Of a DNA stretch of 64,000 nucleotides, positions 34,061 through 47,027 are shown in pieces. Under the pieces are notes generated by a model, which made no database searches, had not been told where the DNA came from, and was given only the letters and a program-made list of their open reading frames with translations. The first letter of the stretch is position 1; every line of letters begins with the position of its first letter. Made by a program: the position numbers and the translations under genes. Source of the DNA: Punica granatum (lineage: Eukaryota > Streptophyta > Magnoliopsida > Myrtales > Lythraceae); NCBI RefSeq assembly GCF_007655135.1, contig NC_045131.1, positions 1,612,001-1,676,000 of the forward strand, written 5' to 3'.

Positions 34061-36464
34061 CTCATTCAATGCGGATTGTGGACCCGTGTAAGACCAAGCG
34101 ATGCATGGTTGTTTGTAAGCGCTACACGAGTCACATTCCACTCTCTCAGTTGTTAAACTTTAATGAATACGCACTCTTACACAACATTTCGATCATAAAA
34201 ATTATCTAGATAACTATGTAGCAGGGTGTGTATAGATGTGCTTTGTTTTTAAATAAGTGACGAGACATTACTATGGGCAAAGGGGTTGACCCGACGATCC
34301 AATACTATTGATTCTTTATGGACCGGACCGGTTGTCGAGTGTTTACCCATGAAGTTTACCTTCATGGACCGGTCTAGAGATAGCCTTCATGGGCCTAATT
34401 TTGGCCCAATAAAAATGTCAGCCCAGAGATGATGAATTGCAATCCTGTGATACCCGTCCTAATAGAAATTTTGTTCATCTTGAACATTGTGACCAATTAA
34501 AAGTTAACATTTAACATTTAACAAGATCTGATCAATCACACTAGGTAAAAAGTAAAATCTTGAAGCAACTGAGAACAAAATGATCATTTTTGGTCAGGGC
34601 AACCCTATTATTTCTTCTGATATTTTCCCACATAAATGGAATGGATGGTAATTTTGACCACGGTCATGGGCAATGATTGGCCTTTCCCCGTCTTACGGTT
34701 GGTTTGAGAATGCTATCAAAAAGTGCTGAAATAAAATTACTGAAAATGTAATTATTGGTTTCATAATAAGTTTAAATGTTTAGAAGATATTAAAAATTGA
34801 TATATATATATATATATAAATATATAAGGACTAAGAATTGAATTGATATATACAATGATCAAATTAATATCTATAAGGACTGAATTGATGTATACAACGA
34901 TGAAATTGACGTATACAAGGCCAAATTTAATGAGCAAATTAATATTTTCATTTTTTATATGGACGAGTTATATCGATCCGGTCCCTCTCATAAAGTAAAA
35001 ATAAAAAATTACTTTTTCTTTTTTCTTGTCATAAATAACCGAATGATTAACACTTCAGATACAAAATAAGTCAAAGGAATTTTCATAGGCACCTATTAAT
35101 CTATTGTCGAGAAAATCACGGTGACAATCATCAAAGGTAATTCAACCAATGGTTTGCAAAATTTGCACCAAACAAATGTTTCTCCTTAATCAACCGAAAA
35201 ATTGTTTCTCCAAAAAAAAAAATGGAAAGGAAAAAGTCCTCAATAGACTTCCACCGAATACTATCTCATATATATAATTTGTAACATCCTTCATCTACGA
35301 TTTTGTGTTGAGGAAATCATGAACTGAAGCGTGTATGAGAGAGCATATGCGGATGCGACTATTATTATTAATTAGGTGCCAGCAAATGCTATATATATAT
35401 ATATATATATATATATGCATGTTATATTGTCCTTATCAAAAAAAAATTGTTATATTGTTAATTAGTTGTGGTTTGCATATATATGATTTTTAAAACACAA
35501 AAATAATTCTGGTAAGGAATCACGTTGGCTGTATAAGAATGATAGAGTATTTAATCGGAAGATCCTCGAAGATGCTGTGCTTTAGACAGCCTAAGTATCG
35601 AGGATGTGATATATATATATATATAGATGGTTGTGAAAGACACTCGTCAACTCTGCCCCCCAATAAGAAAATAAAAATAAAAATGCTACAGTAATTATAT
35701 ATATATATATATATATCAGTAAATTAATTGGTTTATTCTCCAAAGTCAAAGGGAGAAAATTAATTAAAGAAGGAGAGAAAGAAGTTGGGTGGCATGCATA
35801 TACACTGGGGATATTGACTGGTAGGTTTTTCTATTATACATATAAATATAGATATACACACTAGATATACACATATGTAAGTATTCATGTACTGCAAATG
35901 AGAAGAAAAATGAGTGCCAGCCATTGATTCGAGGGTTAATGGACGAGCGTTCTTGGGCAGCTCCTTCCACATATATATCGATCCCAACCCTTACTCATCT
36001 TCTTCATTTTTTCTATTAGGGAGAGATATGCAACCAAAAAAAAAAGTATATATATTGGTTGGCAATTCATATTGCTTTCCAGCCGCCTCCTCCTATATGT
36101 GGCCTTCATAACTACACATCCTTCGACCACGAACATGAGGCCTTGGTTCATGCTGCCATGCATATAGAGGATAAGTGTTGTAGTATCAACTTACTGTTTC
36201 CGATTCAATCATTCCTAGGACGACTCGGCAAAAAAAAAAAAAAAAGGACTATTAATCATATATCATAGGGTGTTTATTACAGAACTTTTGCACATTCTGT
36301 TGCTTGTACTAATATATGATTGCATTGGATATTATAGATTTTTGACTTTATGCTATATATCTCTTCATTGACGAGTAATTTTTATCAGTTCCTATTTTTT
36401 TTTTTCCTTACACCGAAAAGAGAAAGGAAACTTTTCCCCGGTTCAGCTAATAATTGGTAATATA
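34061..36464. repeat. Segmental direct duplication, copy A
   Basis: Matches 36807-39256 in the same orientation along its full length at high identity by eye. Anchors include CTCATTCAATGC (start), GACCGGACCGGTTGTCGAGT (34322/37070), AGGTGCCAGCAAA (35373/38139), TCCTCGAAGATGCTGTGCTT (35563/38345), GGTGTTTATTACAG (36269/39077) and TTTTCCCCGGTTCAGCTAAT (end). No coding gene is seen inside. Open frames here consist mostly of AT-rich, tyrosine/isoleucine-rich sequence. Confidence 0.9.
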
Positions 36465-36582
36465 CTTGATACAAATATTGTATGAGACGACAAGCGGTTT
36501 GCACGCTAATATTGTAATCAAACGTTATTTTGTCACGGTATACTTATTAGGACGAGCTTATTTTGACAGGACCCATAACAAG

Positions 36583-36716
36583 TTCTCTATTATGCTTCGA
36601 TTCGTGCGCGCGAGTACATTAGATAAATATTTAGATGGAGAAGGAGATAGCGAGAGACTTGTCGAAGATGATAGCAAAAGGGGCCATCACGTTTGTTGCA
36701 ACGGCATGGCGGTACA
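36583..36716 (-). pseudogene. Fragment of WAT1-related exon 1 and start of intron 1
   Basis: Matches 29345-29477. The minus strand codes HAVATNVMAPFAIIFDK and keeps the exon 1 donor (AA/GTCTCTCG). The rest of the transporter gene is missing, so it cannot make a product. It sits immediately before copy B of the segmental duplication and shows that the duplicated unit once began inside the WAT1-related gene. Confidence 0.88.
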
Positions 36717-36806
36717 TTAAATCTCGGCTAGAAGGATTCAGAAAGGTTGAGCTGTTGAAAATTGAAATCGCAAGGGCTAGCTGTTGCGTCGGGGACAACA
36801 ATTGAT

Positions 36807-39256
36807 CTCATTCAATGCAGAATTTCGACCCATTTAACATCAAGCGTTAATGCATGGTTGTTCGTAAGCGGGTCACATTCCACTCTCTCAGTCGTTAACG
36901 CATGGTTGTTTGTAAGCGCTAAATGAGTCACATTCCACTCTCTCAGTGGTTAAACTTTAATGAATATTCACTCTTACACGACATTTCGATCATACGGTGT
37001 ATAGATGGGCTTTGTTTTTAAATATGTGACGAGACCCGAGGATCCAATACTATTGATTCTCTATGGACCGGACCGGTTGTCGAGTGTTTACCCATGAAGT
37101 TTACCTTCATGGACCGGTCTAGAGATAGCCTTCATGGGCCTAATTTTGGCCCAATAAGAATGTCAGCCCAGAGACGATGAATTGCAATCCCAATAGAAAA
37201 ATTGCTCATCTTGAAGATTGTGGCCAGTTAACACATCTAACATGTAACAAGATCTGATCAATCACACTCGGAAAAAAAAAATTAAAATCTTGAAGCAACT
37301 GAGAACAAAATGATCAATTTGGGTCTGGCAACGCTATTATTTCTTCTGATATTTTCCCACATAAAATCATGTGTTCATCTCACACAATCAAATGGAATGG
37401 ATTGTAATTTTGACCGCAGTCATGGACAATGGTTTGCCTTTCCTGTCTTACGGTTGGTTTGAGAGTGCTATCAAAAAGTGCTGAAATAAAATTAATGAAA
37501 ACATAATTATTGGTTTCGGAACAACTTTAAATGTTTAGAAGATGTTAAAAGTTGATATATACAAGGAATGAGAACTGAATTGATATATATAATGACCAAA
37601 TTAATATCTATAAGGACTAAAGATGTATACAAGGACTGGACTGATGTATACAGCGACAAAATTAATGTATACAAGATCAAATTTAGTGAGCAAACTAATA
37701 TTTTCATTTTTGATATGGATTAGTTACATCAATCAAGTCCCTCTCATAAAGTAAAAAAAAAAAACACTTTTCCTTTTTTCTTATCATAAATAACTGAATG
37801 ATTGACACTTCAGATACAAAATAAGTCGAAGGAATTTTCATAGGCACCTATTAATCTATTGTCAAGAAAATCACGTTGACAATCATCAAAGGTAATTCAA
37901 CCAATTGTTTGCAAAATTTGCACCAAACAAATGTTTCTCCTCAATGAACCGAAAAATAGTTTCTCCAAATTTATTTTTTTAAAAAAAAAGGAAAGGAAAA
38001 AGTTCTCATGATACTTCCACCCAATACTCTCATATATATAATTTGGTAACATCCTTCATCTACGATTTTGTGTTGAGGAAATCATGAACTGAAGCGTATA
38101 TGAGAGAGCATATGCCGATGCGATTATTATTATTAATTAGGTGCCAGCAAAAGCTATATATATATATATATATATATATGTATGCATGTTATATTGTTAT
38201 TACTATATTGTCCTTATCAAAAAAAATTGTTATATTGTTAATTAGTTGTGGTTTACATATATATGATTTTTAAAACAAAAAAATAATTATGGTAAGTAAT
38301 CACATTGGCTGTATAAGAATGATAAGAGTATTTGATCGGAAGATCCTCGAAGATGCTGTGCTTTACACAGCCGAGCTATCGAGGGTGTGATATATATATA
38401 TACATATATATGGTTGTGAAAGACACTCGTCAACTCTGCCTACAATAATTATATATATATATATATATATAAATCAGTAAATTAATTGGTTTATTCTCCA
38501 AAGTCAAAAGCAGAAAATTAATTAAGGAAGAGGAGAAAGAAGTTGGGTTTCATGCACATACACTGGGGATATTGACGGGTAGGTTTTTCTATTATAAATA
38601 TAAATATAAATGTACACACTAGATATACACATATGTAAGTATTCATGTATTGCAAATGAGAAAAAATGAGAAGAAAAATGAGTGCCAGCCATTGATTCGA
38701 GGGTTAATGGACGAGCTTTCTTAGGCAGCTCCTTCCACATATATATCGATCCCAACCCTTCCTCATCTTCTTCATTTTTTTTACTAGGGAGAGATATGCA
38801 ACCAAAAAAAAAAAAAGATTTTGTTCATATTGCTTCCCAGCCGCCTCCTCCTATATGTGGCCTTCATTACGACACATCCTTTCGACCGCGAACTTGAGGC
38901 CTCGGTTCACGCTGCCATGCATATAGAGGATCAAAGTCATATATATTTAGATGTCGTGATGATCTCTAACCATTCGTAAGTGTTGTAGTATCGACTCACT
39001 GTTCTCCGAATCAATCATTCCTAGGACGACTCGGCAAAAAAAAAAAAAAATCACACTACTAATTATATATCACAGGGTGTTTATTACAGCACTTTTGCCC
39101 GTTCTGTTGCTTGTACTAATATATGATTGCATTGGATATTATAGATTTTTTGTCTTTATGCTATATTTCTCTTCATTGACGCGTAATTTTCATCAGTTCC
39201 TACACCGAAAAATAATAAGGAAACTTTTCCCCGGTTCAGCTAATAATTGGTAATAT
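36807..39256. repeat. Segmental direct duplication, copy B
   Basis: Second copy of 34061-36464. It differs by point changes and small indels, for example the length of the TA runs near 38155-38180 and 38447-38470 and an extra 60 or so bases near 38932-38990. Near its left end it has a further local duplication of about 55 bases (36842-36952). Confidence 0.9.
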
Positions 39257-40600
39257 GCAGTTTGTACGATCTGTCAAATGTCTCTATCTCTCCCTTATAA
39301 ATCTAACTTCGTTCTCTCCCTCTCCTTCGATAGGTCTCACTCGCACATGCAATTTCCTCACCATTAGAGAAATCTATGCCTTCCTTTTCGACTAAAAGAG
39401 ATCGACAGATATGTGAAGTTTGCAGCTGAGCGAGCATAGACAAGTTCCAACTTGAATTTATCGTATCTGATAAATACGTATTTGTAGGTATTGGAAGCAC
39501 AATAATATGTCGACAAAAAATTGCGCTATGTGAATGGTATATTTGTATCTCTCTCTCATTCATGATGATACGATCAAGACCAACCCCATACCACATAAAC
39601 TCGGAGGTATGGGATGTAGCATGTGTGGCTTGTCTCATCGCCTATGTCATCGGACCATTTACATCAATTGATATGGTTCCCCCGATTTAAGTTTTTTCTT
39701 TTCTTTTTTAGTGTGAATTTTGATATCTGGAAGTCCAATTAGGTCTTGGCTAATTTAGTCGAGTCGAATCGGTCCACTAAGCCGTAAAGCTCTCACAGCG
39801 TGAATTTTCTGCATTCACAATGACTTAAACTCGAGACAGAACAAGCGCCGAACTGCTTGAACCAACCTATATTGGTAAGTTTTTCCTTTTTTAATTTATT
39901 GGTATCCACTAGTCAATATTCTTAGTCATTTTACTTTGCTCATCGATCGATCGATCGGAGCATTGTCCATTGAATATTTCCCGAATAAAGTTCGATTTAC
40001 CTTTTCTTCTTTTTCTCAGGGAAGGAAACAAAATACATGGAATGTGACGAAAGGGAATTTCACTTTGTGATCCCCATTGATTCTTTGGTTCTTTCCTTTT
40101 TCTTTCATATAGTACGGTCTAGACTCCGTAAACGCTACGCACATACATACTATGGTATATTCCAAGCTAACTAATATAATCTATAAGATCATCAAATGTA
40201 AATCTATTTGGTCTGACGGTATAACCTCTCTCCAAATTGACGGAGAGAGAGGCGGCTGAAGAGTCGGAAATGGCCGGTAACGGCCGCGCGAACCGAAATT
40301 CGCCGCGCGAAGGAAGACCGTTAGGAAGATGGTCCCTGTCGGTCGGTGGGCCCAGGGCCCAACTCAGTGGCCTAATCAGAGTCCGACTCACGACCCAACG
40401 GGCCTGCCAGCTGGCAGCCCGGAGAGAATGTACATTACGGGGTTTTCATTTCCATGGACCGGAGCACTTTTCTTTGCGACGTCAGGTAACTAAACTGAGC
40501 ATTTTCCCTCTTTTCCCTTTCCCTTTCCCTTTCCCTTTCTTCGCTTTATTTATTAGTTTATTTATTAATTATTTATTATTGACGGTGCCCTTTAAATAGC
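39257..40600. other. Intergenic DNA with a minus-strand SINE
   Basis: No gene is seen. It holds the SINE at 39690-39880, a GATC tandem run (CATCGATCGATCGATCGG, about 39942-39959) and a GC-richer block at 40220-40480 that probably belongs to the pyrophosphatase promoter. A (TTTCCC)n run lies at about 40513-40539. Confidence 0.5.
39690..39880 (-). mobile_element. tRNA-derived SINE, minus strand
   Basis: On the minus strand an A-box-like TGGTTCAAGCAGTT (39851-39864) is followed by a B-box-like CTCGAGTTTAAGTC (39822-39835), a body, and an A-rich tail seen as TTTTTTCTTTTCTTTTTT on the plus strand at 39692-39709. The same head, with a shorter body, occurs at 50968-51070. Confidence 0.6.
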
Positions 40601-41661
40601 AGGTGGAAATAGAGCGGGAACGTGAACCAGCTTCGTGCGTTACTTCTTCTTCTTCTTCTTGTTTTTCCTCCTCCTCCTCCTTCCAACTCCATTTCTAGGT
40701 TTTTCTACTTCTTTGCAGCTTCTTCTGGTTTCCGTTCATTCCCGTTTTGAGATCGTCGCTCGCGTTTTCTCACTGGCGGCTCGGTTGTTCTGCAGGCAAT
40801 CTAGTTTCTTCGTCTCAGGAGCTGAAAAGCTGCATCAGGTACATTTTGGGCTTCAATTTCGGTTTCAGATCGCCATTTTCGAGCGGTTTCTGTAGCTCTC
40901 TCTTGAGTCCGTAGTCTGATTTTGTGCTGCTTCTTGTGCTCGACGCAGAGATTCGCTTGAGTAAGCGAGAAGCGCATGCATGATATTTTGATTTCTGTAC
41001 CAGCATGTGTGTGTGTGTTTTTGGTGCTGTGGATCTTGTCAATGATAAGCGAAATTTATGCGATTTTTGACCGAAATTGCGCATTCCACAGTTTTGTGGA
41101 GATATGATTGACCATGACTACACGCGACTTCTTTCGGTTCATTTCTTATCAGTTATTTTGCTGTCTTATATCTACAAGAATGGGGATTTCAGGCTGAGTC
41201 TCGCTCGATTCAGATTCCAAGCAACTCATTATATATTTGAGCTGATCTTTGAGTCTTGGTGAATGGTTGTTTAGCCTTTCTACGGAGCAAGGCTAGCAGC
41301 ATAATCAGTTATTGAGGGGAAAGAATAGCTAAGATCCTAAACGAGTCGTGCCAGAACCCTCTGGGCCCGTTTTTGAAAACTAATGTGCTGGTCGCAGTTG
41401 CTGTTCTCTCCTGGTTTTGAAGCAAAGAAGATAAAAAAAAGCAAGATGAACTACTCATTTTGCTGTTGCGAGAGAGTCATCTATAGTCTTTCTGTTTCAA
41501 TGCCACCAAACTTACTATTAGCAAAAAACTGTCCCATTGGAATTTCTCTATAAATTTGGTGAATTTATCAAGTTGGTATGATCTGCTTCTGTTTTGAATA
41601 CTTGATTTCTCATAACAAAGAAACCTTTGGAAGACATTCTCTGAATCGTCTCATTTTGCAG
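40601..41661 (+). promoter_or_regulatory. Probable 5' UTR exon and leader intron of the pyrophosphatase gene
   Basis: A CTT/CTC-rich leader (about 40640-40690) is followed by a good donor CATCAG/GTACAT at 40838/40839. The acceptor TTTTGCAG lies two bases before the start codon (41661). A leader intron of about 820 bases is inferred; the transcription start is not known. Confidence 0.5.
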
Positions 41662-41663
41662 TG

Positions 41664-43752
41664 ATGGCTCCGCCTAGCGAGACTCCAGTCAAGGGTGCTG
41701 ACTCCCAGCCTCGCTCACAAGCACCGCTGAATGAGAGAATCCTTTCATCCTTGACCAGGAGGTCTATTGCTGCGCACCCTTGGCATGATCTTGAGATAGG
41801 TACAGAGTGTTTTTATTTTTTCTGCATAGAATGGAAAATGCATTATATGTGGTCCTGCCTTTTTCTTAAAGGTCTGTTTAGCGCTATGTAATTTCAAGTT
41901 TTTTTCCTTTTCCATCTTAATGCAGGACCTGGAGCTCCAAAAACTTTCAACTGTGTAAGTTATTAAAATCATTGGCTGTAGTAACAAAAGGATATTATAA
42001 CTGCCCTATGAATCCCTCAATTGATGATCAAGTACATATGCAAATATCTACGTTAATTTCTTTCTTTTCTGGCAGTGGCAAGTATACAGAAAACACATAG
42101 TTTATACGAACTGCAATATCAACAACTCTTGGGCATGACATGCCGACGTCATTTGCACTTCTAACTAAAGGAAGAAAGATGGACATGAGCAAGCCAAACC
42201 CTGTTTTTGCTTATAATATTACTTGATTTCTTATCTGAGTAAAGCTGGACCTTCTTGAGTTTGTTCTCAGATAACATTTTTCTCCTAGTGGTTAAAACTC
42301 TTCTGTCAGAGTAAAAGAGATGTGCTAAATATATGGAAATTAGTCTGATATTGATTGGTAAAAAAAATCTGATGTTGTTTGATCAAATAATAATATAATA
42401 TTTTACCTAGTCATCTAAAAGGACTCAAGTATATCATGGCAAATTTGTGCAGGTGATTGAAATTGGTAAGGGGAGCAAGGTGAAATACGAACTTGACAAG
42501 AAAACTGGACTTATCAAGGTAAGTTGAGTGAACACATTTCTCCGAGCTTATTCTGTGGTGTTTGTTGAGGTTTTCTTGATGGGCTCATATGCGCAGGTTG
42601 ACCGTGTGCTGTACTCATCGGTTGTGTATCCCCACAACTATGGTTTCATTCCCCGCACTCTCTGTGAGGACAACGACCCCTTAGATGTCTTAATCATCAT
42701 GCAGGTATGTCACCTCATGAGGGTCTCTGTTCTACATGTCATTGTTGTATTCATGCACAGGGCGTTGGAAGAGCTTCATGTATTAATTTTGTACTTTCCA
42801 ATCTCACTAGTATCTTATTTAATAATAAAGTAACATTGGATGCGTATTTGAAAAAGAAAAACTGATCATGCGAGAAACTCTTAAACATCGAAGCACTTGA
42901 ATTAAATTTAAGATGGTCTCTGTTAAGTCCCTTAACCCCATTCCTCAATTTGAGATTCTTACATCTCAATTCTTGGGATGTTTAACTCACTATATATGCA
43001 CAGCTTTCTCAAACAATTAGATGCAAAAGTTCTCTCTCTTAACATATTGTTAACTGATTTTCGTAGGAGCCTGTTCTTCCAGGATGTTTCCTTCGGGCTA
43101 AAGCCATCGGCCTTATGCCTATGATTGATCAGGTATATACTCCCATTTAACCAAGAGAGATTATTCTTCTTATTGTTGTATGTTTATTAATTTTCTCTAC
43201 ACAGGGTGAGAAAGATGACAAAATAATTGCTGTTTGCGCTGATGATCCTGAGTACCGACACTACAATGACATCAAGGAACTCCCCCCTCACCGTCTGGCC
43301 GAGATTCGTCGCTTCTTCGAAGACTGTATCCTTTCTCTGATGTTTGGATAACTTTCACTCAATTTAGTCCTCTTTTAATACATCAATACTCTATGAGCGA
43401 CTTTTAATCCTTAATAATAACTGATCAGACAAGAAAAATGAGAACAAGGAAGTTGCAGTGAACGATTTCCTCCCAGCTTCTGCTGCCCTGAAAGCAATTC
43501 AGCATTCCATGTAAGTAAATTAATCTATTCAACTAAAAAAAAAAAAACGATTATCACTAATCTGGTCTCAAAAATGCCTCGTGATTGTACCGATGTCCCA
43601 AACTATAAAAAAATTGTTTGAATATGGTTTAATTAGTTATGCAGTTTGACTTATGTGATTCTTCACATAATAATTCCGGACAACTTTTCTTCTTCCTCAA
43701 ACTGATCAGGGATCTGTATGCAACCTACATCGTGGAGAACTTAAGGCGGTAG
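41664..43752 (+). CDS. PPA: Soluble inorganic pyrophosphatase (family I)
   Basis: Eight exons: 41664-41799, 41926-41954, 42453-42518, 42597-42704, 43067-43132, 43205-43325, 43429-43510, 43710-43752. All are GT-AG and phases match, giving 216 residues, the usual size of plant cytosolic PPases. The enzyme hydrolyses PPi to two phosphates with Mg2+, driving biosynthetic reactions. The family signature [11 protein letters not shown] contains the metal-binding aspartates (about Asp102, Asp104 and Asp107). Other conserved parts are [56 protein letters not shown] and HYNDIKELP. No plastid transit peptide is seen, so the cytosolic PPA1-5 type is inferred. The protein ends [13 protein letters not shown]. 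Confidence 0.97.
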
Positions 43753-44572
43753 AGTCGTCTCCGATCAGCGAAGGATGCCAAAAAACTGCAATATTATCTT
43801 TTATATGGATGATGACGATAGTATGAAGTCCTTTCCATGTGACAAATACTCGTATAGTTCTGTACTTTTGCTACTCTCAGGAGTTACCGTAGTAATATGT
43901 TGTCTTTGCATTTTGTGGATGGATTAGCATCACGGTATGCTCATGTTTACAGTTGAAGGGAAGAAATGGTTCCCCCCTTGTAGATTGTTTTGTTGTAATG
44001 TCACTTGCTTTTGGTCCATTTTTAGTATTCCACGCCTACAATTTGTTCAACTATACATTGGTAATTCACCAGTTGTTTTTACACTGCTTGTTTGTATCTG
44101 TAGCAGCTGTAATCGATAAGCATCTCATCTCAGCCATGTAGTTTGATCCATGGATGCAGTGCGACCTCCACCCGATATTCGAGGTTGACACCATTTTGTT
44201 GTTCGATGGGACGCCAGGTTCATTCGTGTAAGAATGACATTTCCCGTGAAGAAATCAATGGATCCTTAACCAGTCGATTGCAACCCTGAATTGGGCCCTC
44301 GTTCGTGTATAGCCCAATTCTGAACTCAGCCCCAAAATTACCAAAAATTAAAATAAATAAATAAATAATAAATAAATAGAAAAAAGAAAATCCAATATCG
44401 CAAAATATCCCACCTGAGTGAGGGTGTGGCCAAAAGAACCGTAAACCCTCATCGGGGATTTCCTTTCAATTGATTCTAAAACCCTTCTCGCCCTTACAAA
44501 ACCTCTCTTCTTCTTCTTCTACCTTTTTCTCCCTGTATCACTGCAACCTGCAAAATCTCATCCTCGCCAAGC
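43753..44572. other. Pyrophosphatase 3' flank and leader of the next gene
   Basis: No gene is seen. An AAATAAATAAATAAA run lies at about 44350-44380. A CTTCTTCTTCT pyrimidine run just before 44530 is probably the next gene's 5' UTR. Confidence 0.5.
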
Positions 44573-45497
44573 ATGAGCTCCTTCACCAATTCCACCACCA
44601 ACTTCGACAATCTTCTCCTCCAAACCCTGATGGGCCGGCTCCAAATCCGCCCGCCACAACCCTCCTCCGCCGCCGCCGCCTCCCACCACCCTCTCATTTC
44701 TCAGTCCCTTGAGGACCTCCTATTCGACGCCGTCAACAACCTCTCCGACTTGGACGATGATGACGATGAGGACGACGACTACGGGACTGATTCTAAAACC
44801 CAGCTCGCAAGGGAAGAGTCCAAGCTCGAGAAGGAAATCATCAAGGTGATCCTCGCCGGCAACACCGATTCCCTCAAACCCAATTCAGGTCCGTCCCCGT
44901 GTTTTTACTAATTGTTCGTAGTTGAAATCTACCCAGCATAAGTAGAAATTGGACTTTTCATTTCATTAGCAGCATACGGTTGGTTGATCGATTTACATGA
45001 TGAAGATAGTCGACTCAACGAGTTCAGATTTTATATGCGGAATCTGATGGTCCTCCTGCTCATATGATTTTGGCTAACATCTCTCGATGAGTTTATATGC
45101 AAAAACACCAAATGTGATAGTATCGCTCGTTTTGATGTTTGTCTATTAACAAGGTCAAGCTGTCACCATCGGCGAGCACCATATTTGTGTCGGGTTCCAC
45201 GAGGAAACCGGATCAGAGTATCGGGTATGGGAGTGGCACGGTCATATTATGCTCTTTGATGAAGAGGAGGGGTATATGCCCGAGTATATATACGGGAACT
45301 ACTTTGAGAGATTGAAGGGTAAACCACGAAGAGGAGTGGAGGCTGTTAAGGACAAGGAAGAGGAGGAGGTGGAGAAGAAGGAAGAGGAGCAGGTGGGGAA
45401 CTTGGGGTTGAGAGAGTTGATCGATGGTGGAGAATCAGCAGGAGCAGCTCGGATTCTTCACAGGAATGCCAATGCTGGTTCCCCGAGGTGCATATGA
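44573..45497 (+). CDS. Conserved plant protein of unknown function, acidic
   Basis: Two exons: 44573-44888 and 45154-45497 (donor TCAG/GTCCG, acceptor AACAAG/GT), in phase, 219 residues. The N-terminus is Ser/Thr/Asn-rich with a Pro/Ala-rich stretch, then an aspartate run DLDDDDDEDDDYG. The second exon starts with the most structured part: QAVTIGEHHICVGFHEETGS, EYRVWEWHGHIMLFDEEEGY, MPEYIYGNYFERL. A Glu/Lys-rich segment and RILHRNANAGSPRCI close it. I recognise this as a small angiosperm family without a known role; I do not assign a function. No signal peptide or membrane span is seen. The protein is likely soluble. Confidence 0.8.
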
Positions 45498-47027
45498 CTA
45501 ATCCTTCGTTTGTCTTGAATTATTTTATGATGCACATTTGTTTTGCATTGCCGCATCTCTTTGTTGATGTGTCTTAGATCCATCTCTTTACAATGGCTTT
45601 AAGAAGATATGTCGTGTTCGCTTCTAAATCTCCCGAGTGTTAAAATCGTTCAGAATAAATTGATCTCCTTTGGAGTATTTGCAAACTTTGACACGGGCAT
45701 TTATCATGTGGTCATAATGAGAATTTTTCCTTCCCGTATTTTTTGACTCTTGATTTTCGCTATATTACCCCGCATTAGATGCATTTGGTTAATGTTTGTT
45801 AGAGTTGCAAGTTTGCCCTCATAGTTCGATCTAGTGCTTTGTTGGTGATATATGTGCTTTGGGGGAGCTTATTTGTGGTTCTAGGTTTGATCTAGATCTT
45901 ACTCGATTGAGAACATTCGAGCAGTAGCTCGGGCGTTAATGATTAGTCAAAAACATGGAGAAACTATCACCTGCAACTTCACCCCACGAACATGACTGAG
46001 AAAAATTGTCTCGTAGGATGGGCTAACATGTATGTAACATCATTGGCCTTATCGGCCTTTTTTTTTTTTCCCTGTGGGAAGTATTGTTTGGATATGTTTA
46101 TCTTTATTATAAATTTCTGCCCATGCCAACCTGATTAGGCTTAGTGTTTTCTTTTTCGTTTGCTTAGCTTATTTTTCCAACTTTCTAACATTGGATGGCT
46201 ATTTCTGTGCATATATCTTCAGCGGTATGAAATACATCTGACAGAATTTGACTGCGAAGATCCCCGACCGTTTTGATAAAAATAAGTCTTAGGATGGTGA
46301 AAGATCAAACTACGCACAGTCATATATCCTGCGGGTTTATGTTGCCTCCGTTGATCCGAGGTTCTGCCTAGTGTTCTGTCCAAAGAAGATTCAAGTTTGA
46401 CAGTGCAGAGGATTGCCATTTATTTGTATGTCACTGTACTATGATCAGTTCTTCCAAATTAGCCGAGTAATTACCCGAAGTAATATATCGGTTTCACATC
46501 TGTTAACGACTCCTGCTGTTGCTTGTGGGATTTGTTTCTCTAGTCTTTGGTGTATTTCTTCTACTACTCCTGAAGCTTGCATAGCTGATGTGGTCATGGT
46601 GAAAGAAGGGATCAAGTATTGCTTGCTCACCTTCGAAATTGATGCTTCCAATGCTGATTTTGCTCGCCATCCTTTTTCACGAGCATCATGTGATAGGGTT
46701 AGCTGTGCAGCCGGTCGATTTTAAAACATAGTAGAACCCATGTATATTCAATTCAGTGCACCTTTGAGATGTAAAAGTTGCGACCCATATCATCCGGAAA
46801 ACATGCCATCTATTGTTCGTTTCCGACTCCGGGCTGATTCATGAATAGTTCCATCAAGTAATTCTCAACATCTTCAAATTCACAACTCTTATTATGCCCC
46901 GAGGTGGAACGAGAATTTGATCGTTAGGTTGGTATTGGATATAGTTGGGCTCATTCCACGCCTTAGCCCATGCCAATAGCTCTTCCGGGCCCAATCAATT
47001 TTCAGTCAATCGACCGATGTGAGCCGC
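45498..47027. other. Intergenic region
   Basis: About 1.5 kb without a recognisable gene. Short open frames at 46219-46419 (minus) and 46413-46724 (plus) have no family features. A T run lies at 46059-46069. Confidence 0.5.

Noticed and set aside
35760..35987. Repeated 75-77-codon minus-strand frames present in both segmental copies (also 38522-38755)
   Set aside because: They arise because the DNA is duplicated. The frames run through TA microsatellites (YIYIYIY) and differ in length between copies, which does not suggest selection.
40237..40599. 120-codon Arg-rich plus frame ahead of the pyrophosphatase gene
   Set aside because: Composition follows the local GC-rich promoter DNA, it ends in simple repeats, and no family is recognisable.
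46219..46724. Paired short open frames on both strands
   Set aside because: Overlapping antisense frames with no homology, splice context or codon signature; treated as spacer.
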